NCBI GenBank assembly: GCA_015904075.1
Contig: JABMDH010000073.1
Span: 2,231-16,184 of the forward strand
From: Nitrospira sp.
Lineage (GTDB): Bacteria > Nitrospirota > Nitrospiria > Nitrospirales > Nitrospiraceae
Direction: 5' to 3'
DNA length: 13,954 nt
The translations under genes were made by a program, and so were the position numbers. Each line of letters begins with the position of its first letter. The stretch's first letter is position 1. The notes beneath the pieces are model-generated. The model saw only the letters and a list, made by a program, of their open reading frames with translations, was not told where the DNA came from and ran no database searches. Shown here one piece after another: positions 6,461 to 13,872 of the stretch.

Positions 6461-7591
6461 CAGGGCAACTCGGACTTTTCAAGGATGTAGTTTGTGATGT
6501 GCCCGCAACAGAGGGCATTAAATACGCTGGTTCAAAACTGAAATTGCTCCCCGCCATTCTTGATCTAGTGCAGAAGACCGGGGCTAAGACGGTACTAGAC
6601 GGATTTTCCGGTACGACTCGGGTATCCCAAGCTCTCGCAAAACGTGGCTATTCCGTAACTTGTAATGACATCGCGGCATGGTCTGAGGTGTTCGGAACCT
6701 GCTACCTGCTAAACAAAAAGCGACAGAATGAATATCGTGAACTGATTGACCATCTCAACGCAGTTCCCGCAGTAGATGGCTGGTTCACGGAGCATTACGG
6801 GGGGGGACCAGAACGACGGATGTTCAGTACAGAGAGACGGTTTCAAAAAGCCCTGGCAAAGGCACAATACTCGAAAGCTAGATGGCATTCGCGATGAGAT
6901 TGAACGCTTGGCCCTCGGCAAAGTAGACAAAGCCGTGGCGCTTACGAGCCTTATCCTTGCTCTGGATCGCGTTGACAGTACGCTCGGACACTTTGTCTCA
7001 TATCTTAACGATTGGTCTCCGAGATCCTATAACCAACTGCATCTCACTACCCCCAATCTGTCAGTGTATGAGGCGGATCACCAAGTGTGTCGCAGAAACG
7101 TCTTCGACTTGGTCGGTGACATATCAGCGGATCTTGCCTATTTCGATCCGCCCTACGGATCTAATAACGAAAAGATGCCACCTTCGCGGGTGCGCTACGC
7201 TTCCTACTATCACCTATGGACCAGCGTATGCCTCTATGACAAGCCAGAGCTGTTCGGAAAGGTAAATCGCCGCAAGGACACATCCGACACCGTTGCCGCA
7301 TCCGTGTTCGAGGAGTTTCGCAAGAACGCTGAAGGCCGCTTCATGGCTGTCCAAGCAATTGAGCGACTTCTTAGCGCCACAAGGGCGCGGTGGGTGATCC
7401 TGTCCTACAGTTCGGGTGGGCGAGCCACGGCGGATGAGCTCAACCAAGTAGTGAGCTGCAATGGTTACCTACGGGAGGTCATTGAGCTAGACTACAAGAA
7501 GAACGTCATGGCCGGCATGAGATGGACTAACGAGTGGCTGCGAGATGCCGAAGAGCCCAACAAGGAATTCCTGTTCCTCATTGAGAGATAG
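6457..7591 (+). pseudogene. D12-class N6-adenine DNA methyltransferase, frameshifted at an 8-G run
   Basis: Cognate modification enzyme of the R-M pair; its ATG overlaps the endonuclease stop. Frame one (6457-6897) contains motif X KYAGSKLKL (~22-30), motif I VLDGFSGTTRVSQAL (46-60, SAM binding) and NDIAAWSEVFG. After HYGG the reading shifts: the rest lies in the +1 frame through to TAG 7589-7591, with GDQNDG, VQRDGF, KKPWQRHNTRKLDGIRDEI, and motif IV AYFDPPYG (D230 of the repaired protein) followed by RYASYYHLWT. The break falls in GGGGGGGG at 6799-6806; seven G would give one 377-residue enzyme of alpha-class order X-I-TRD-IV. As it stands SAM-binding and catalytic halves are separated. Either a phase-OFF allele, decay, or a homopolymer error. 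Confidence 0.8.
6799..6806 (+). repeat. Homopolymer of eight G inside the methyltransferase gene
   Basis: The tract lies between the motif I half and the target-recognition/catalytic half. In-frame reading needs 7 G (or 7 plus multiples of 3); 8 G shifts the frame. Poly-G tracts of this kind mutate by slipped-strand mispairing in phase-variable R-M systems of other bacteria. Confidence 0.85.
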
Positions 7592-7936
7592 GCAACCCCT
7601 TAACTGGTTGCGTCTGCCGCTCCTTATGAGGGGATGCGTGAAAACCATGAGGTCGTTGCTTGACTTGACACCTCGCACAACCGAGGCACCTGCCAAACGC
7701 CTTCCCCGACTGGCTTGAGTCCCTGAACAATGGACCCTGGAACATTTGTTTGTCACCAACACGTAGGATCTGCACAGATATCGTACTCCGCATCAATCGT
7801 CGCGGATATTTCAGGGTGGTGCTGAGGACATCCACGCACATATCTGCATTCGCACTGCGGCTGTTTGACCTGATTTCGGAGACCATGCTACGGTCCCGCC
7901 CTCTCTATTGAACGCGTAACTGAGGCAAGAGCGCCT
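7592..7936. other. Gene-free stretch between R-M operon and RNase gene
   Basis: About 345 bp. Directly after the methyltransferase stop, GCAACC (7592-7597) pairs with GGTTGC (7606-7611) over an 8-nt loop, a possible terminator stem lacking a U-tract. CCTCG-CACAAC-CGAGG follows near 7671-7686. An open frame on the minus strand (7578-7886) has a CLGCARC string but no start context and I do not accept it. A weak promoter for the RNase gene may end this stretch. Confidence 0.4.
7865..7894 (+). promoter_or_regulatory. Possible promoter of the RNase-inhibitor pair
   Basis: -35-like TTGACC (7865-7870), 18-nt spacer, and TGCTACGGT (TG at 7886-7887, hexamer 7889-7894) as an extended but poor -10. It lies about 43 bp before the TTG start of the RNase gene. 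Confidence 0.25.
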
Positions 7937-8371
7937 TTGCCTACCCCTCGACGACTTCGGGCCCCTGTAGCTCCGTTTATATTTTTGCTCTTCTTGTGCT
8001 GCGCAATCGGCATGGCAGGGGTTCCTTCTGCCATTGCAGCACACCTCGGCGAGAGCCCCTCTCTCGAAACCACGCTCAGCCCCCCGGCAAAGGCAGACGA
8101 TAATACACCGGCCATAACACCTCCGCAGAAAGCCAGAGACCTCCTCACGCTACTGCAGGAACGTAGAGGCGTGCCTCTTCCAGGCTACGTCGGGGGGCGC
8201 GACTTTCAGAACCGGGAACGGCGCTTACCACGAGGCCGCTATCGGGAGTATGATGTAAATCCAAAATTGCGAGGCCGCTCGCGCGATGCCGAGCGGATTG
8301 TGATTGAGCAGCGGACTGGAAAAGCCTATTACACGGGGGATCATTACCGGACGTTTCTTCCCCTCAACTGA
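7937..8371 (+). CDS. Secreted guanyl-specific ribonuclease (barnase / RNase Sa family)
   Basis: 144 codons from TTG 7937-7939; the start is supported by a GAGG at 7922-7925 and because it places a signal peptide (basic RRLR, hydrophobic ~11-30, cleavage near AIAA 32-35) at the N-terminus. A Pro-rich spacer leads to the N1/T1-type RNase domain (~65-143): LPGYVGGRDFQNRE, YREYDV, DAERIVIE, YYTGDHYRTF. Residues equivalent to the RNase Sa catalytic set are all present: E104 (Sa E54), R116 and R120 (R65, R69), H136 (H85). It should cleave RNA 3' of guanosine after export. A barstar-type inhibitor gene starts 25 bp after the stop, as expected for a toxin the cell must survive. Role may be nutrient scavenging or interbacterial toxicity; no delivery domain is attached. 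Confidence 0.9.
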   Translation: MPTPRRLRAPVAPFIFLLFLCCAIGMAGVPSAIAAHLGESPSLETTLSPPAKADDNTPAITPPQKARDLLTLLQERRGVPLPGYVGGRDFQNRERRLPRGRYREYDVNPKLRGRSRDAERIVIEQRTGKAYYTGDHYRTFLPLN

Positions 8372-8396
8372 TTTCAACATTGCGCTGAGCCCGCAT

Positions 8397-8957
8397 ATGG
8401 CCACAAAACAGACCGTACAGACCCATCTTCAACACGCCACCGCCCCCTGGTTATCCCTCCTTGTCACACCTTCAGGGGCAACCGTCACATCCCTGGTCAA
8501 ACCGCCGACGGGATATGCGCTCCGGATCGTTCACGGAAAGAACTGCACCACGCCGACGGGCGTCTTCGAGGAGTTTGCCCGCGCCCTCGAATTTCCCGAC
8601 TACTTTGGACACAATTGGGACGCGCTGGAAGAATGCCTGGCCGATTTGGGATGGCTTCCCGCAAAGGGCTACGTCGTACTCATTACCGAAGCACAATCCG
8701 TCATTCTCGGCGATGACGAGGGATACGAAATCCTGCTGGAGATCCTCAACAACGCGGGTGAGGCCTGGAGCAAGGGGCAAACGGCTGATGAACGGCGCGC
8801 GCCGTTCCACGTGTTCTTTGTGGTTTCTGAGCAGAACAAGTCGAAGCGGAAACATTGGGGACTCAAGGAACTCCCGTCACTCGATCGAAAGACACCGAGT
8901 CCAAAACGGAGCACGACACGTTCGGTCAAACCATCAACACGAAGGAAAACCTCATGA
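8397..8957 (+). CDS. Barstar-family ribonuclease inhibitor
   Basis: 186 codons from ATG 8397-8399 (open frame from 8304 overlaps the RNase gene and is unlikely to be used). Barstar domain spans about residues 45-140: RIVHGKNC, FEEFARALEFPDYFGHNWDALEECLADL, then GYVVLITEAQ and the C-terminal FHVFFVV strand. The FPxYFGxNWDALxECLxDL segment is the family signature; in barstar the acidic residues of this helix (D39 especially) plug the RNase active site. No signal peptide, so it acts in the cytosol on RNase that has not been exported. A basic Ser/Thr/Lys/Arg-rich tail of ~40 residues (KSKRKHWGLKELP ... STRRKTS) and an N-terminal ~40-residue extension are not part of barstar proper. The stop overlaps the next ATG (ATGA). 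Confidence 0.92.
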   Translation: MATKQTVQTHLQHATAPWLSLLVTPSGATVTSLVKPPTGYALRIVHGKNCTTPTGVFEEFARALEFPDYFGHNWDALEECLADLGWLPAKGYVVLITEAQSVILGDDEGYEILLEILNNAGEAWSKGQTADERRAPFHVFFVVSEQNKSKRKHWGLKELPSLDRKTPSPKRSTTRSVKPSTRRKTS

Positions 8958-9034
8958 GTCTCTTTGATCAGCTAGGCCAAGCAGCTGGTGGAATGATGGG
9001 TGGCAGCGGGAAATATAAAACGGGGACATTCTGA
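8954..9034 (+). pseudogene. DUF937/YidB-like gene, truncated by a foldback element
   Basis: ATG 8954-8956 overlaps the barstar stop. The first residues, MSLFDQLGQAAGGMMGGSGKYK, match the Gly/Met-rich N-terminus of DUF937 (YidB-like) proteins, which normally run to 120-150 residues. After ~23 codons the sequence enters the inverted-repeat element at 9020 and the frame ends at TGA 9032-9034 within it. No downstream part of the gene is found past the element, so the 3' portion was deleted, not only interrupted. Confidence 0.55.
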
Positions 9035-9075
9035 ATTTCGCCGCGGGAAGCGGGTACTTTTCAGAATGTCCCCGT
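9020..9075. mobile_element. 56-bp foldback element (REP/MITE-like)
   Basis: Perfect 16-bp inverted repeats: ACGGGGACATTCTGAA at 9020-9035 and its reverse complement at 9060-9075, around a 24-nt centre with an inner stem CCGC (9041-9044)/GCGG (9050-9053). I know GGGGACATTCT-type ends from elements mobilised by REP-associated tyrosine (Y1, IS200-like) transposases; no transposase is encoded here, so this is a remnant or non-autonomous copy. It sits between the truncated DUF937-like gene and the 3' end of the protoglobin gene, where the hairpin could also stop transcripts from both sides. Confidence 0.6.
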
Positions 9076-9093
9076 GAATCGGGTCACGCGCGG

Positions 9094-9693
9094 CTAGAAG
9101 TCGCCAGTTTTCACATAGGGATGGCTCCAGAGTGTGAGCTGGAGCAAGCAGGATTTCACCCACGCATTGTACATCTTGTCGACATCCTCGGCCTTGTGCC
9201 CCTTCTTAGCAAGAAACGGCTTCAAGGTGAACGTCACCGGGAAAATGAGCGCGAACAAATCGCGAAACGGGACGATGGCCGCCGCGGCGGCAGCGCCGTC
9301 GGTCTGATTCTTCTTGGAACGATGGTGGCGGAGGCCGATCTCGTGCTGATAGTCGAGCCACTTCTGATCGTACTCGGCTTTGGCCGTGTCGAGAATCCAC
9401 TGACCGAAACGCTTGCGCACTCCGCCCAGATAGTCACCCAACGGCTTGCCATCGCTCTTGCCGAGGAATGACGCGAGCAGCTGCGGCTGAGAACCAACGA
9501 ACCCGTACCAGACGTCGAGAATCGCTTCGACCTGATCCTTCACCACGTCGTGCGACTGACGCAAAGCCTTGATGTCTTCGTCGCCGAACAACGCACTGTT
9601 CTTCATCAACTCAAATTCGGCGAGCGTCACAGGAGACTTCGCCACAGCAGGAGTCCCTGCCGTATATCCGGGGATGTTTGCACTTCCACTCAT
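9094..9693 (-). CDS. Protoglobin-family haem protein
   Basis: 199 codons from ATG 9691-9693 with AAAGGAA 7 nt upstream (9701-9707). Single protoglobin domain without a signalling partner: helices around LKNSALFGDEDIKALRQSHDV, ILDVWYGFVGSQPQLLASF (distal side W62/Y63), FGQWILDTAKAEYDQKWLDYQHEIGLRHH with the proximal haem ligand most likely H117, and a C-terminal FPVTFTLKPFLAKKGH...WVKSCLLQLTLWS. Length agrees with archaeal and bacterial protoglobins (~190-200). Family members bind O2, CO and NO; the physiological task, perhaps NO or O2 handling, is not shown by the sequence. Cytosolic. It lies 95 bp downstream of the thioesterase gene on the same strand and seems to have its own promoter. Confidence 0.88.
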   Translation of the reverse strand: MSGSANIPGYTAGTPAVAKSPVTLAEFELMKNSALFGDEDIKALRQSHDVVKDQVEAILDVWYGFVGSQPQLLASFLGKSDGKPLGDYLGGVRKRFGQWILDTAKAEYDQKWLDYQHEIGLRHHRSKKNQTDGAAAAAAIVPFRDLFALIFPVTFTLKPFLAKKGHKAEDVDKMYNAWVKSCLLQLTLWSHPYVKTGDF

Positions 9694-9764
9694 AAGCTGA
9701 TTCCTTTCCGATTGTTGTTGAACCGCACCGCTGCATCACGGTGTACTGACTCTCACGCACCGAT

Positions 9765-9792
9765 GTTATGGAGCGCATGAGGCATCTGTCAA
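9765..9792 (-). promoter_or_regulatory. Promoter for the protoglobin gene
   Basis: Read on the minus strand: consensus -35 TTGACA at 9792-9787, 16-nt spacer, -10 CATAAC at 9770-9765. The -35 overlaps the stop codon of the thioesterase gene, and the protoglobin ATG lies about 70 bp downstream, leaving room for a leader. Confidence 0.4.
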
Positions 9793-10187
9793 GAAGGCTG
9801 TGGAGGAGATTGCAGTGCGGCAACCATCGTCTTGTCCAGGCGCTTCACCTTGCCGTTGCCGTCCGTTACAGCGAGCCTGGCCGATCCTTCCACCACCACG
9901 CGCCTGCTGACTTTTTCCGTGACTACATGCGCGAAGGTCACTGACGCGGCTGTCATGTCGGAGAGCACCGTCTCGATGACCAGCGTCTCGCCATAGCGGG
10001 CAGGCGACCGATAATCCGCTTCCGCATGCACGACGACGAAGACCGTTCCCTCATTCATAAGCCCCGCCACCGACAGGCCCCGCTCTTCGAGATACCGTGT
10101 TCGCGCCCGCTCAAAGTATTTCAAGTAATTGGCGTAATAGACGACACCCCCGCAGTCGGTGTCTTCGTAGTAGATGCGGACTTCCAT
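9789..10187 (-). CDS. ybgC: YbgC-type acyl-CoA thioesterase (hotdog fold)
   Basis: 132 codons from ATG 10185-10187. The frame is open to 10223, but residues before this ATG (ESHTLHERRDT) are encoded by an intergenic repeat, and homologues begin at about this point. The signature VRIYYEDTDCGGVVYYANYLKYFERAR (residues 3-29) is the 4HBT/YbgC active-site segment; the acid in DTDxxGVVYYANY is the catalytic Asp. Cytosolic thioesterases of this group hydrolyse short-chain or aromatic acyl-CoAs and in some bacteria act with the Tol-Pal system; no tol genes are adjacent here. Length is normal. The gene starts within the repeat at 10187-10210, which leaves only GAGAT as a weak Shine-Dalgarno, and it is head-to-head with the truncated methyltransferase. 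Confidence 0.88.
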   Translation of the reverse strand: MEVRIYYEDTDCGGVVYYANYLKYFERARTRYLEERGLSVAGLMNEGTVFVVVHAEADYRSPARYGETLVIETVLSDMTAASVTFAHVVTEKVSRRVVVEGSARLAVTDGNGKVKRLDKTMVAALQSPPQPS

Positions 10188-10210
10188 CGTATCTCGTCGT
10201 TCGTGAAGCG
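10187..10210. repeat. Third copy of the TCGTATCTCG / CGTGAAGCG repeat, at a gene junction
   Basis: TCGTATCTCG (10187-10196), TCGTTCGTGAAGCG (10197-10210). The same two words occur at 4009-4038 in the opposite order and, in part, at 3560-3583. Here the repeat touches the thioesterase ATG on one side and the broken 5' end of the methyltransferase on the other. Confidence 0.6.
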
Positions 10211-11026
10211 TATGGCTCTCCACCCGGCAAAAAGGATTTTCTCAAAGCCAAGTCGGATTTTGTACATGAAATGGTGCGTTGGGGTGGGTTAGACAAGCTT
10301 CCTTCCGGCACGACGGTGTTAGATGTGGGCTGCGGCATCGGCGGCAGCAGTCGCATGGTGGCGCGGGAGTATGGCCTTGCGGTCACCGGAATCACCCTCA
10401 GTCCTCAGCAAGTCCGACGTGCTCAAGAATTGACCGCGCCGGAGGTCAATGCCCGCTTTCAGGTCGATGATGCGCTGGCCCTGTCGTTCCCCGATGCCAG
10501 TTTTGATGTGGTCTGGTCGGTCGAGGCAGGACCGCACATGCCGGATAAGGCACAATTTGCTCGAGAGCTCATGCGCGTGCTGAAACCGGGTGGAATTCTG
10601 GTTGTTGCCGATTGGAATCAGCGGGACGATCGCCAGATTCCACTCAATTGGTGGGAACAGCCGGTGATGAGGCAACTGCTGGATCAGTGGGCTCATCCGG
10701 CATTCTCTAGCATTGAAGAGTTTTCAGAATTGCTGGAGGCAACGGGACTGGTGGCGGGTACGGTCACCACAGCGGATTGGACTGCCGAAACCTTGCCTTC
10801 ATGGCTCGATTCCATCTGGCAGGGAATTGTCCGTCCAGCGGGGATTGTCCGGTTCGGCGTGAGCGGGTTGATTAAATCATTACGAGAAGTGCCCACGATT
10901 CTGTTAATGCGTCTGGCATTCGGGGCAGGGCTGTGTCGCTTCGGCATGTTTCGGGCCGTGCATGCCGATGTCCCTACGAGTGAGCGGTTGTCTGCGCAGA
11001 TGGATGACAGGCTAGTACGATCATAA
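10211..11026 (+). CDS. SAM-dependent methyltransferase, tocopherol O-methyltransferase-like, 5'-truncated
   Basis: Homologous reading begins at YGSPPGKKDFLKAKSDFVHEM (from 10211) and runs to TAA 11024-11026. It contains motif I VLDVGCGIGGSSRMVAREYG, then DDALALSFPDASFDVVWSVEAGPHMPDK, and RELMRVLKPGGILVVADW: the UbiE/gamma-tocopherol-methyltransferase type that methylates aromatic rings of prenylated quinones or chromanols. Relatives carry an N-terminal segment with FYD... and HHGYY before YG.PPG; that segment is missing, and upstream lies the repeat and the antisense thioesterase gene. No good start codon exists at the junction; the first usable in-frame ATG is 10271-10273, giving 251 residues with the SAM-binding core intact but without the substrate-side N-terminus. 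An ATG at 10097 is in frame but would encode antisense of ybgC. Probably non-functional or altered. Confidence 0.72.
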   Translation, partial: YGSPPGKKDFLKAKSDFVHEMVRWGGLDKLPSGTTVLDVGCGIGGSSRMVAREYGLAVTGITLSPQQVRRAQELTAPEVNARFQVDDALALSFPDASFDVVWSVEAGPHMPDKAQFARELMRVLKPGGILVVADWNQRDDRQIPLNWWEQPVMRQLLDQWAHPAFSSIEEFSELLEATGLVAGTVTTADWTAETLPSWLDSIWQGIVRPAGIVRFGVSGLIKSLREVPTILLMRLAFGAGLCRFGMFRAVHADVPTSERLSAQMDDRLVRS

Positions 11027-11053
11027 ACATGGAGACGCAGTGAGGAGAGATCT

Positions 11054-11530
11054 ATGAGCCTCTACGACATCGACCTTGTCACGATCGACGGTACGCCGCA
11101 GAAGATGGATGTCTACCGCGGCAAGACGCTGCTCATCGTGAATGTCGCGAGCCAGTGCGGCTACACACCACAGTATGAGGGACTCCAGGCGCTCTACGGA
11201 AAATTCAAAGATCGGAATTTCGTGGTGCTCGGGTTTCCCTGTAACCAGTTCGGACAGCAGGAGCCGGGCGGAGAAGCAGAGATTGAGCAGTTCTGCACCA
11301 GCAAATTCAGTGTCACCTTTCCGATGTTCGCCAAGATCGACGTAAACGGCACGAATGCCCACCCGCTCTACCAATATCTGAAATCAGAGAAGCCCGGGAT
11401 TCTCGGTACCGAGGCGATTAAATGGAACTTCACCAAGTTCCTCGTCGGTTCCGACGGCACGGTCCTGAAACGCTATGCGCCGGGCGATAAGCCGGAGATG
11501 ATCGAGGCCGACCTGGCCACGAAGCTCTAG
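11054..11530 (+). CDS. gpx: Glutathione peroxidase family, probable thioredoxin-dependent 2-Cys type
   Basis: 158 codons from ATG 11054-11056 with GAGGAGAG at 11042-11049. Thioredoxin-fold peroxidase reducing H2O2 and organic hydroperoxides in the cytosol. Catalytic residues are in place: peroxidatic C35 (NVASQCGYTPQY), Q69 (FPCNQFGQQEPG), W124 and N125 (KWNFTKFLV). C81 in EQFCTSKFSVTFP lies where plant and yeast GPx enzymes carry their resolving cysteine, so disulphide exchange with thioredoxin, not glutathione, is the likely reductant (inference from the family). Monomer-type length, without the oligomerisation loop of mammalian GPX1. It follows the methyltransferase by 27 bp and may be co-transcribed with it. 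Confidence 0.95.
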   Translation: MSLYDIDLVTIDGTPQKMDVYRGKTLLIVNVASQCGYTPQYEGLQALYGKFKDRNFVVLGFPCNQFGQQEPGGEAEIEQFCTSKFSVTFPMFAKIDVNGTNAHPLYQYLKSEKPGILGTEAIKWNFTKFLVGSDGTVLKRYAPGDKPEMIEADLATKL

Positions 11531-11734
11531 ACGACCGCGAAATCTCTGCGCGGGGGAGCGTACGTGGGCGGCTGGGAGCGTCGAGAAGCGAAGTCTTTAC
11601 CTGCTCGGAAATTCAGAATATTCCCGTTTATCTTCCTAATGTGCAACAGAATTCATAGCCGCCAATTCAATCAATGGTCCCTTGTATCTCTCGGCATACG
11701 GCATAATACTGCCGCGCATCACGCATTGGGGCCT

Positions 11735-12817
<1,083 letters not shown>

Positions 12818-12858
12818 CTCGCAAGACAGTTGCTGACACTGACGTTCTGGATGGTATA

Positions 12859-13854
12859 TCAGGACGACTTTCTAGATCTGGGTAACGTTAGAATGCTGGA
12901 CTTTCTGAACTCATCGCTGGGGAATACCCGGCCGGTTAACATTGTGTCGAAGATGTGATCGAATACCACGCCGGGCGTCCCCTTGGTTTTACCGGATCGA
13001 AAATAGGAATGCCCTTTGGGCGGGTCGTAAATGGTATTCACCTCATCGCAATCAATGGCGTACACGTTCTTGGGCGTCCGCTCCATATCCTCGGGGCCGG
13101 AATGGCCGAGACGGCGTGAGGCTTCCGCGTTCTTCAGGTTCGAAACTTTGCTCGCCCGCAATGCCAAGTCGTCGGATGCGTAATAGACCACCACATTTCG
13201 TGATGCATGGCTGATCAATTCGCCCGGTTCGCCCTTATGCAGCGATTCATTCAAAATGTCGGCCGCTACGAGAAAAGTGTTCCTGAATAACAGCGGCAAT
13301 CCGTTCGGTTGATCGTATTTCTGCCAATTGCTTAGTGTTTGTCGCAGGACGCGATTGCCCATGGAATGAGCCAGTACGTTGATTCGTTTCAGGCAAGGGT
13401 CGTCTTCGGGATTGAGCTCAGCGGAGCTTCTCCACTCCATGAATTTCTGGAGCATTCGGGCAAACGCGAAGGCACTTTGATCTGCCGACTTTTGATCGTC
13501 CCAGTAGTCTTTCACAATGCCGAGATCGTTGTCGCAGGGCCAGATGATCGGAATCACCAAGACCTCGCCCTCCTTTTGCTTGTTGCAAAGGGACTGGAAT
13601 TCCTGGGCGTTTTCGAAGACCTGTTCCGGAAGATTGGAGAAGCCGTGAATATAGATCAGGACTTGCCGGGAGTTGGATTCCTTAATGGCGGACAGCAGCC
13701 GTTTACTTCCGATTTCTTCGTGCACATCTTTTTTGATGCGGCGACAACAGAAAAAGCCTCGGCTTGAGGCGTTATTCTCAAGATCAAATACAAAGTTGGT
13801 GTTGAGTGCAGGCTCGGTGTTTTTCTTCGGCTGGCGGCTTGTGATAAAGAGCAT
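12859..13854 (-). CDS. Alpha/beta hydrolase (DUF900-like)
   Basis: 331 codons from ATG 13852-13854. N-terminus MLFITSRQPK, then strand-turn VLIYIHGFSN (oxyanion HGF, ~70-72), IPIIWPCDND (~101-110), the nucleophile elbow LAHSMGNRV (S164), a DUF900-like NTFLVAADI (D199 or D228/D229 as candidate acid) and PPKGHSYF (H282) as catalytic His. Members are esterase/lipase-fold enzymes of unknown substrate. No signal peptide. The start codon is only 18 bp from the stop of an IS30 transposase gene, so the natural promoter and ribosome binding site were displaced and expression would depend on the IS; no Shine-Dalgarno is visible. At its other end it finishes 20 bp from the proposed IS110 right end. The C-terminal LTLPRSRKSS may be native or a junction product. 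Confidence 0.8.
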   Translation of the reverse strand: MLFITSRQPKKNTEPALNTNFVFDLENNASSRGFFCCRRIKKDVHEEIGSKRLLSAIKESNSRQVLIYIHGFSNLPEQVFENAQEFQSLCNKQKEGEVLVIPIIWPCDNDLGIVKDYWDDQKSADQSAFAFARMLQKFMEWRSSAELNPEDDPCLKRINVLAHSMGNRVLRQTLSNWQKYDQPNGLPLLFRNTFLVAADILNESLHKGEPGELISHASRNVVVYYASDDLALRASKVSNLKNAEASRRLGHSGPEDMERTPKNVYAIDCDEVNTIYDPPKGHSYFRSGKTKGTPGVVFDHIFDTMLTGRVFPSDEFRKSSILTLPRSRKSS

Positions 13855-13872
13855 GAGTGTGCATTCAAGATC

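Noticed and set aside
7578..7886. 102-aa minus-strand open frame with CLGCARC
   Set aside because: It overlaps the end of the methyltransferase, has no Shine-Dalgarno, and nothing besides the Cys cluster suggests coding.
10097..10210. Upstream extension of the methyltransferase frame to ATG 10097
   Set aside because: The extension is translated from the antisense of ybgC and the repeat; it resembles none of the expected N-terminus.
13339..13767. 142-aa plus-strand open frame
   Set aside because: Antisense to the alpha/beta hydrolase, whose HGF, AHSMGN and GHSYF motifs are clear.
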